Source of the DNA: an uncultured Lachnospiraceae bacterium
GTDB lineage: Bacteria; Bacillota; Clostridia; Lachnospirales; Lachnospiraceae
Length of the DNA: 9,615 nucleotides
Direction of reading: 5' to 3'
NCBI GenBank assembly: GCA_947565255.1
Contig: CANOFI010000075.1
Span: forward strand, 1 to 9,615
Position numbers and translations under genes: made by a program. Numbering within the stretch: position 1 is the stretch's first letter; each line of letters starts with the position of its first letter. Under the pieces are notes generated by a model that was not told where the DNA came from, searched no databases, and saw only the letters and a program-made list of their open reading frames with translations. Shown here one piece after another: positions 5,003 to 9,615 of this stretch.

Positions 5003-6312
5003 TATACAAAACGGCGCCAGTATCCAAAGCTGCCATTTTGTTTTGCTGCACTCTGCGCCGGCCAGAATTCTCCGAATCCAAAAAATGCGGCAACAAGCTC
5101 TTCCATGGGATGATAAACCCCCGGGATGCCAATCACCATTCCTCTTTCGCACTGACCGATAATGAAATATTTGTAGTTATAATATCCGTGTATCAGAAAA
5201 CTATTTTTCATAAGATACTGGTATTTTTTCGGCAGATATTTAAAATCTTTTAATTCCAGCCGATAGTACAGCTGATCCTGCGCCCACGCAAACGGCTGCA
5301 TGGGAAGAGCAATACTTCCTATCCGGTCCCAGTCCGTCATAGTGCCAGACTCTTTTTGCTGTCCCATCTCCATTCCTTTTTCCATTGTTGATTTATCGTG
5401 CCCGCCCTTTGTTTCTCCCGCATTTTCCAGACTTATTCCACCTTTCTCCTGCTCCTCCTGCATGTGCAGTCTCTCGTCATAAGGGCGTTCCTGTTCTCCG
5501 GTCTTTCCTTCTTTTTTGCTGTTTTCCTGTTGCTGGTCCGCACTGCCCATTTCTTCATTTTTCTGTTTTGCGTTCCCGTCTCTATCCTTGTCTTCCTGTT
5601 CTGCGTTCCCGTCTCTATCCTTGTCTTCCTGTTCTGCGTTCCCGTCTCTATCCTTGTCTTCCTGTTCTCTGTTTCCGTCACCTTCCTTGTTTTCCTGATC
5701 TGTGTTTTTGCCTCTTTCCTCGTTTTTCTGTTCTCTGTTTCTGTCTCTCTCCCCGTTTCCCTGTTCTACCTTTCCATCCCCTTCCAGCTTCTCCTGTCCT
5801 CCATTCCTGTCCCCTTCCGTGTTTTTCTGTTCCATACTGCTATCCTCTTTGTTTTTTTCCCGTTCATCCGTATCTGCCGCCGCATCCTTTTCTTCCGCCG
5901 GCTCCTCTTCCTGCTCTCTCGGCCTTTGAAAATTCTCCATTGAAAATCCATCCTCATCCCATACTGTACTATAACAGCCGCCATTGTTCATCATAAATAC
6001 AATTCCTCCGAGCTGTTCAAACGATATGGGCGTATCTGTACTTTCACCAACATTTTGCGCCTGTCTTAAAAAACGTACATCTACCATTCCATTTTGAACA
6101 GGCGCCTCCCCAATAAAAACACCCTCCAAACGGTTTTCTTTTCTCACAAATCCGTAAATCCGGCATTTTTCCCTTATTTTTTTTCTCGTCTGCAAATGTA
6201 TGACAAGCCGCATCATTTCCTGGCGTACCTCAACTTTTACAAATCCGCAATTTTGCAGTTTTTCCTCCCCTGCGTATTCATAAACATAAGACACAAATCT
6301 TCTAAACTCCAT
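4999..6312 (-). CDS. Unknown two-domain protein with an expanded 11-residue acidic repeat linker (DUF6128-like)
   Basis: A 437-residue protein with no signal peptide or membrane segment. Residues 1-130 form a folded-looking domain (opening MEFRRFVSYVYEY, with RIYGFVRKEN and LGGIVFM). Residues 131-325 are a highly charged linker, rich in Glu, Asp, Lys, Asn, Gln and Gly, likely disordered. Residues 328-437 form a second domain (WDRIGSIALPMQPF, NSFLIHGYYNYKYFIIG, GIPGVYHPMEE, FGYWRR). The two ends resemble Lachnospiraceae proteins carrying DUF6128; this is from memory and has not been searched. Role unknown. The linker contains about nine 11-residue units; three, EQEDKDRDGNA at 216-226, 227-237 and 238-248, are identical. 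GAGGGG upstream supports the start. No clear sigma-A promoter lies in the approximately 115 bases before it, between its start and the terminator at 6428. It is convergent with the GNAT gene. Confidence 0.75.
   Translation of the reverse strand: MEFRRFVSYVYEYAGEEKLQNCGFVKVEVRQEMMRLVIHLQTRKKIREKCRIYGFVRKENRLEGVFIGEAPVQNGMVDVRFLRQAQNVGESTDTPISFEQLGGIVFMMNNGGCYSTVWDEDGFSMENFQRPREQEEEPAEEKDAAADTDEREKNKEDSSMEQKNTEGDRNGGQEKLEGDGKVEQGNGERDRNREQKNEERGKNTDQENKEGDGNREQEDKDRDGNAEQEDKDRDGNAEQEDKDRDGNAKQKNEEMGSADQQQENSKKEGKTGEQERPYDERLHMQEEQEKGGISLENAGETKGGHDKSTMEKGMEMGQQKESGTMTDWDRIGSIALPMQPFAWAQDQLYYRLELKDFKYLPKKYQYLMKNSFLIHGYYNYKYFIIGQCERGMVIGIPGVYHPMEELVAAFFGFGEFWPAQSAAKQNGSFGYWRRFVY
5536..5832. repeat. 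33-bp tandem repeat array inside a coding region
   Basis: Nine consecutive 33-base units can be laid out in register. Units 5569-5601, 5602-5634 and 5635-5667 are identical at every base; those on both sides (5536-5568, 5668-5700, 5701-5733, 5734-5766, 5767-5799, 5800-5832) diverge progressively. The period is eleven codons, so copy changes keep the frame of the host gene. The exact central copies imply recent duplication by slippage or unequal exchange. Units abut directly without spacers, so this is not a CRISPR array. Confidence 0.9.
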
Positions 6313-6427
6313 ATTCTACCCCTCGCACAAATTTTTCATTCAGATTTTGAAAGCCTGCAGAATCCCCCATAAATGTATTGACGCCCAAATCCATTCAGAT
6401 AATTGCAGAACGCCCGCTTTCCTATTG

Positions 6428-6461
6428 AAAAAAAGGAAACCCGGTTCAACACCGAATCTCC
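6428..6461 (-). terminator. Intrinsic terminator of the LTA-synthase-like gene
   Basis: On the minus strand, GGAGATTCGGT (6451-6461) pairs along its full 11 bases with ACCGGGTTTCC (6435-6445), using three G-U wobbles, around a five-base loop, and is followed by seven T (6428-6434). It starts about 105 bases after the stop codon at 6567. The stretch from 6462 to 6566 holds no gene I can support. It also insulates the repeat-protein gene downstream. Confidence 0.85.
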
Positions 6462-6566
6462 TTTGATCCATGAACTTCTGTTCTACTATATGCATGCAGT
6501 CCTCCAGACAGAACTACATTTTTTACACTCAGGCACCGACCATTCGACAACCAGACAACACACTCT

Positions 6567-8900
6567 CTAGTCTGATTCTCCATCAATCTGCTCGTCACCG
6601 TCAATCGCCGTCTGTTCTTCCAGAAGACCTGCAATATCCATCTCCTCTTCCTCTTCCTCCTCCGGGTTATCCCCGTCATTGTATACCTCTTCTTCGTTTT
6701 CATGGGAATAAACCACCTCGTTTGAGGTCTGCAGCACCAGCTTTCCTTTGTAGCTTTGCTGTACGGCTACTTTAATGTCCTCTGTCTGCTTCTCCAGATG
6801 GACACGCAGCGTATTCTCATCCACCAGCTTGGAGCTTATTTTTTCATCATTAATCATTACCGCGCTGTATCTTGTAAAATATTTTCCTTTTATAATCAGG
6901 TAGTCTGTGTCAGACTGGTCACGGAATACATCCGTAACCTCCACATTTTTCACTCCATATTTAATCTTTGTCGGATTGTACACGTTCTTTCCGCCGGTCG
7001 CATTCTTTTCTCCATACAGCATATCGTACCCCAATGTCTCCAAATCCTTCAAATACTGCGGATCTTCACGGTTCATCCAATTTGCCTGGTGATACGCATT
7101 GATGATGCCGTCCGTGACACTGACACTTTTTAATACCTTGGCTGAGAGCTGGTATGCCTCAATGTCTTCTTTCACAATATCCAGTCCCATATTATTCCAG
7201 ATAAAATACTGCGTCTGGAACATATTCCCAGCAGTCAGCTTGTCCTCCTCGATATTCAGATTCGGCAGATGATCCCCATAAACAACCAGAATCGTATCCT
7301 CACCCCGCTGATTCAACTGGTTAATCAAATCTGCAAGAAAGGCATCCATCTCATTGATTTGGTTTACATAATATTGAACCGCATATTTTTGCTCCACATC
7401 AGCAATACCGCCGAGTACAGTAATTTTCGGAACATTTACCGGTTCTCCCGTCGGATAATCCCCATGCCCCTGTACGGAAATCGTATAGATATAATCTTTT
7501 CCCGCACTGGAATCCAGGGCCTCTATAATTTCGCCTGTCAGCACCTTATCCTTGGCCCATCCATTTTCCGTATATTCTTTTATGTTCATCAGTTCAATTG
7601 TCGTAAAAATATCAAATCCAAACCGTCTGAACACGGAATTCCTGCTATAAAAAGTCGCCCGGTTATTGTGGATGGCATGCGTCGTAAACCCGTGGTTTTT
7701 CAAATTATAACAGATTGTTTCGCACGATTTATCCGTAAGCACTGTTTTATATGGATACTCACCCGGACCAAAGAAATCCAGGTTCATTCCCGTAATTATC
7801 TCAAATTCCGTATTGGCCGTACCTGCCCCGACCGACGGCACGCTCAGATAACCGGAAGAAAACTGCGCCATACACTGCCGAAATGTCGGGATTGGATCCT
7901 CCGACAGCTGCAGTCCCTCCAGTGCCGTGATATCAAAAAACGATTCCAGCTGTAAAAATATAATATTCGGAAGCTTTGTATCGTCCACCTCGACCGCCGG
8001 AAGAGTCACATTCACCACCGGTCTTGTTACCTGCGGGGTCTTTGACGGCTCCACTGCATCCGTTGTCACATTGTGCAGTTTTTTCACCGTATCATCCTGA
8101 ATCTGCTTCACCTTCGTCTCGGAATATCCTTTCGGCTTGCCAATGCCCGTCCTGAAACTGCTGACAAAACAATACACAAACCCATATTCCTGATAGTTGA
8201 CAGACAGATTCGGCAGCTTGCTTGCAACCAGTCCGCTTTCCAATCCCGCAAAACTGGCAGCCGCAACAACCACAAAGGTTCCCGCTATTACAATCAGCGA
8301 AGAAAATCGGTTTACATAATTTAACTTCGGGGTCTTTATCCATGCAAACACCAGTGCGGCAACTGCCAGCACAACCACAATCGCAACGACCACAAAAGTC
8401 GGCCCGCTCACATAACTTTTCATAACCCCCATCGCCGCATCAATCAGGCGCAGCTCCACCGCCGAAAACGGAGTAACGCGGTAAGACAAAATAATAAAGT
8501 TGGATACGCCAAATGTAATCCATACCGCCGACAAAAGAGTCATTGCAAAATAACGCTTTTTGAACAACAGTGCAAACGATAAAAGCACCATTACAATACA
8601 GGAATTATAAAGAAAAATAAGAGGATCCTGAAATACCTTTAACGGACTCGTAAACAATCCGAGAAATCCTGCAAATGCATCATTCGCTGAACCCGCCGCA
8701 TTGCCAAAATCCGGAAGCAGCTTCATAAGCCCGCCTAAAATACCGTCGTATTTCAGCATCGCCAGTGTCTCCACCACAAAATTCACCCCAACGGAACACA
8801 GGATAAGTATGATAATATCTATTTTATGAATATCTTTCAGACAATTTTTCGCATTCTGCTTCACCCTCTGTCCAAAGGACTTCTTTTCTTCTGCTTTCAT
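6567..8900 (-). CDS. LTA synthase-family membrane phosphoglycerol transferase
   Basis: A 777-residue polytopic membrane protein of the alkaline phosphatase/sulfatase fold, like LtaS, which polymerises glycerol-phosphate from phosphatidylglycerol outside the membrane. About five membrane segments lie near residues 27-47, 97-115, 119-140, 166-188 and 200-220, followed by a linker and the extracellular catalytic domain from about 308. Expected catalytic and metal residues are visible: E319 in FLQLESF, nucleophile T361 in GAGTANTEF, H479 in VQGHGDY, and D543-H544 in YGDHLP. Beyond about residue 640 is an extension: a beta-rich segment (roughly 645-730, with IIKGKYFTRYSAVMIN) that looks like an IPT/TIG immunoglobulin-like fold, and a very acidic tail with seven consecutive Glu. 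LtaS itself is about 640-650 residues. The start has AAGGATGG upstream. Whether it makes LTA or another phosphoglycerol-decorated glycan cannot be told from the sequence. Confidence 0.88.
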   Translation of the reverse strand: MKAEEKKSFGQRVKQNAKNCLKDIHKIDIIILILCSVGVNFVVETLAMLKYDGILGGLMKLLPDFGNAAGSANDAFAGFLGLFTSPLKVFQDPLIFLYNSCIVMVLLSFALLFKKRYFAMTLLSAVWITFGVSNFIILSYRVTPFSAVELRLIDAAMGVMKSYVSGPTFVVVAIVVVLAVAALVFAWIKTPKLNYVNRFSSLIVIAGTFVVVAAASFAGLESGLVASKLPNLSVNYQEYGFVYCFVSSFRTGIGKPKGYSETKVKQIQDDTVKKLHNVTTDAVEPSKTPQVTRPVVNVTLPAVEVDDTKLPNIIFLQLESFFDITALEGLQLSEDPIPTFRQCMAQFSSGYLSVPSVGAGTANTEFEIITGMNLDFFGPGEYPYKTVLTDKSCETICYNLKNHGFTTHAIHNNRATFYSRNSVFRRFGFDIFTTIELMNIKEYTENGWAKDKVLTGEIIEALDSSAGKDYIYTISVQGHGDYPTGEPVNVPKITVLGGIADVEQKYAVQYYVNQINEMDAFLADLINQLNQRGEDTILVVYGDHLPNLNIEEDKLTAGNMFQTQYFIWNNMGLDIVKEDIEAYQLSAKVLKSVSVTDGIINAYHQANWMNREDPQYLKDLETLGYDMLYGEKNATGGKNVYNPTKIKYGVKNVEVTDVFRDQSDTDYLIIKGKYFTRYSAVMINDEKISSKLVDENTLRVHLEKQTEDIKVAVQQSYKGKLVLQTSNEVVYSHENEEEVYNDGDNPEEEEEEEMDIAGLLEEQTAIDGDEQIDGESD

Positions 8901-8922
8901 CCAACCATCCTTTCTTTCTAAT

Positions 8923-8950
8923 AGAATAGCACACTTGAAAATAATGTCAA
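8923..8950 (-). promoter_or_regulatory. Sigma-A-type promoter of the LTA-synthase-like gene
   Basis: On the minus strand, a perfect TTGACA (8945-8950) and TATTCT (8923-8928) are separated by 16 bases, about 25 bases before the start codon, giving a very short leader that holds the AAGGATGG ribosome binding site. Confidence 0.7.
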
Positions 8951-9064
8951 GAGTTTACATATCATGGATTTTTTGAATTTTTTATGTTTTCTTTTTCATT
9001 TTCACTGTTTCCAGCTATTGACAACCTTTTTTATATCTGATAACCTTTTAAATATGTAGGCAAA

Positions 9065-9097
9065 ATCAAAGTTTTGATGTGAAAAACAGTTTCACAT
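9065..9097. promoter_or_regulatory. Two overlapping palindromes upstream of metG, operator-like
   Basis: ATCAAA/TTTGAT (9065-9070 and 9073-9078, two-base spacer) and ATGTGAAA/TTTCACAT (9077-9084 and 9090-9097, five-base spacer) are both perfect inverted repeats sharing their junction. They sit just upstream of the candidate metG promoter and could bind a dimeric regulator. No regulator is encoded nearby. I see no T-box or SAM riboswitch in this leader. Confidence 0.4.
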
Positions 9098-9102
9098 TCT
9101 AT

Positions 9103-9130
9103 TTTGCACTGATATTTGTTCTGATATAAC
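9103..9130 (+). promoter_or_regulatory. Candidate metG promoter with extended -10
   Basis: TTTGCA (9103-9108) and TATAAC (9125-9130) are 16 bases apart, with the extended -10 TG at 9122-9123. The start codon follows about 28 bases later. A perfect TTGACA occurs further upstream (9018-9023), but no good -10 box lies at the right distance from it. Confidence 0.45.
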
Positions 9131-9157
9131 AGGTTTAGAAAAAAAGGAGCGATTCAC

Positions 9158-9615
9158 ATGAATAAGAAAAAATTTTATATGACCACCGCAATTACTTATA
9201 CATCCGGAAAGCCGCACATTGGAAATACCTATGAAATCGTACTGGCAGACGCCATTATCCGCTATAAACGATTTGAGGGATATGACGCCTATCTGCAGAC
9301 CGGAACAGACGAACACGGCCAGAAAATCCAGGAAGCCGCCGAAAAAGCAGGCATTTCTCCAAAACAGTATGTCGATGCCATTGCCGGTGAAGTAAAGCGG
9401 ATCTGGGATCTCATGAACACCTCCTACAACAGCTTTGTCCGCACAACGGATGAAGACCATGAAAAACAGGTTCAGAAAATATTCAGAAAATTATATGAGA
9501 AAGGCGACATTTACAAGGGCTCCTACAAGGGACTTTACTGTACTCCCTGCGAATCTTTCTGGACGGAGTCCCAGCTTGTGGACGGAAAATGTCCGGACTG
9601 CGGACGGGAGGTAAA
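9158..9615 (+). CDS. metG: Methionyl-tRNA synthetase, N-terminal part (cut by right edge)
   Basis: The first 152 codons of a class I aminoacyl-tRNA synthetase that charges tRNA-Met, and the initiator tRNA, with methionine. Visible are the HIGH signature as HIGN in KPHIGNTYE (residues 20-23), the methionine-pocket region LQTGTDEHGQKIQ (46-58), and the start of the connective-peptide zinc knuckle with CxxC pairs at C128/C131 and C145/C148. The KMSKS loop and anticodon domain lie beyond the window. AAGGAG (9144-9149) fixes the start. The gene is transcribed away from the LTA-synthase-like gene. The identity is secure; whether it has the C-terminal dimerisation domain cannot be seen. Confidence 0.95.
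   Translation, partial: MNKKKFYMTTAITYTSGKPHIGNTYEIVLADAIIRYKRFEGYDAYLQTGTDEHGQKIQEAAEKAGISPKQYVDAIAGEVKRIWDLMNTSYNSFVRTTDEDHEKQVQKIFRKLYEKGDIYKGSYKGLYCTPCESFWTESQLVDGKCPDCGREV

Noticed and set aside
5569..5667. Three identical 33-base units that might suggest a CRISPR array
   Set aside because: The units abut with no spacers, keep an 11-codon frame in a gene, and no cas genes are present.
5385..5996. Long plus-strand frames (up to 203 codons) opposite the repeat-protein gene, rich in Leu, Pro, Phe and Ser
   Set aside because: They exist because the minus-strand repeat is strongly biased in composition and lacks stops on its complement. There is no ribosome binding site or known domain, and the minus frame has recognisable folded ends.
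6350..6400. AATACATT on the minus strand upstream of the repeat-protein gene, resembling a sporulation sigma-E -10 box
   Set aside because: No convincing -35 partner was found, and one octamer in an AT-rich gap is not enough to assign sigma-factor control.
7269..7955. 228-codon plus-strand frame
   Set aside because: It is antisense to the catalytic domain of the LTA-synthase-like protein, has no family features, and is best explained as a shadow of that gene.

Overview
The window looks like an ordinary chromosomal segment of a low-to-mid GC anaerobic Firmicute, most likely family Lachnospiraceae (Clostridia). The reasons are AGGAGG-type ribosome binding sites, sigma-A-like promoters in AT-rich gaps, an oxygen-sensitive radical SAM activase of the anaerobic ribonucleotide reductase type, a zinc-knuckle MetG, and a 437-residue protein whose two end domains recall a Lachnospiraceae-type unknown family (DUF6128, from memory). 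No rRNA, tRNA, CRISPR array, transposase, phage gene or recognisable defence island is present.

Layout. Positions 1-569 (minus) hold the 5' part of an AAA-type ATPase gene. It runs without a stop, and in frame, into what looks like the start of a HAD-family hydrolase at 38, which has its own strong ribosome binding site; this may be a deletion junction. After a promoter and a long hairpin terminator comes trxB (951-1877, minus). A gene-free stretch of about 540 bases (1878-2416) carries several perfect palindromes and a candidate structured leader, then a FabG-like SDR (2417-3160, plus). The SDR overlaps tail-to-tail with tadA (3127-3639, minus). Face-to-face promoter candidates separate tadA from a NrdG-type radical SAM activase (3722-4438, plus), which overlaps a GNAT acetyltransferase (4422-4979, plus). 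A palindrome containing the stop codons of two convergent genes joins the GNAT gene to the repeat-bearing unknown protein (4999-6312, minus). Upstream of that are a clear terminator (6428-6461) and an LTA-synthase-like membrane sulfatase-fold protein (6567-8900, minus). A gap with divergent promoters (8901-9157) leads to metG, cut by the right edge (9158 onward, plus).

The genes are mostly single-gene units pointing in alternating directions: redox homeostasis (trxB), tRNA wobble modification (tadA), tRNA charging (metG), anaerobic radical-enzyme activation (nrdG-like) and envelope polymer synthesis (ltaS-like). The only convincing two-gene operon is nrdG-like plus GNAT. I do not see a coherent new multi-gene system. 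The most unusual items are the in-frame ATPase/HAD junction, the recently expanded 33-bp (11-codon) repeat in the unknown protein, the palindrome spanning two stop codons, the overlapping nrdG/tadA promoters, the palindrome-rich leader of the SDR gene, and the C-terminal extension of the LTA-synthase-like protein.
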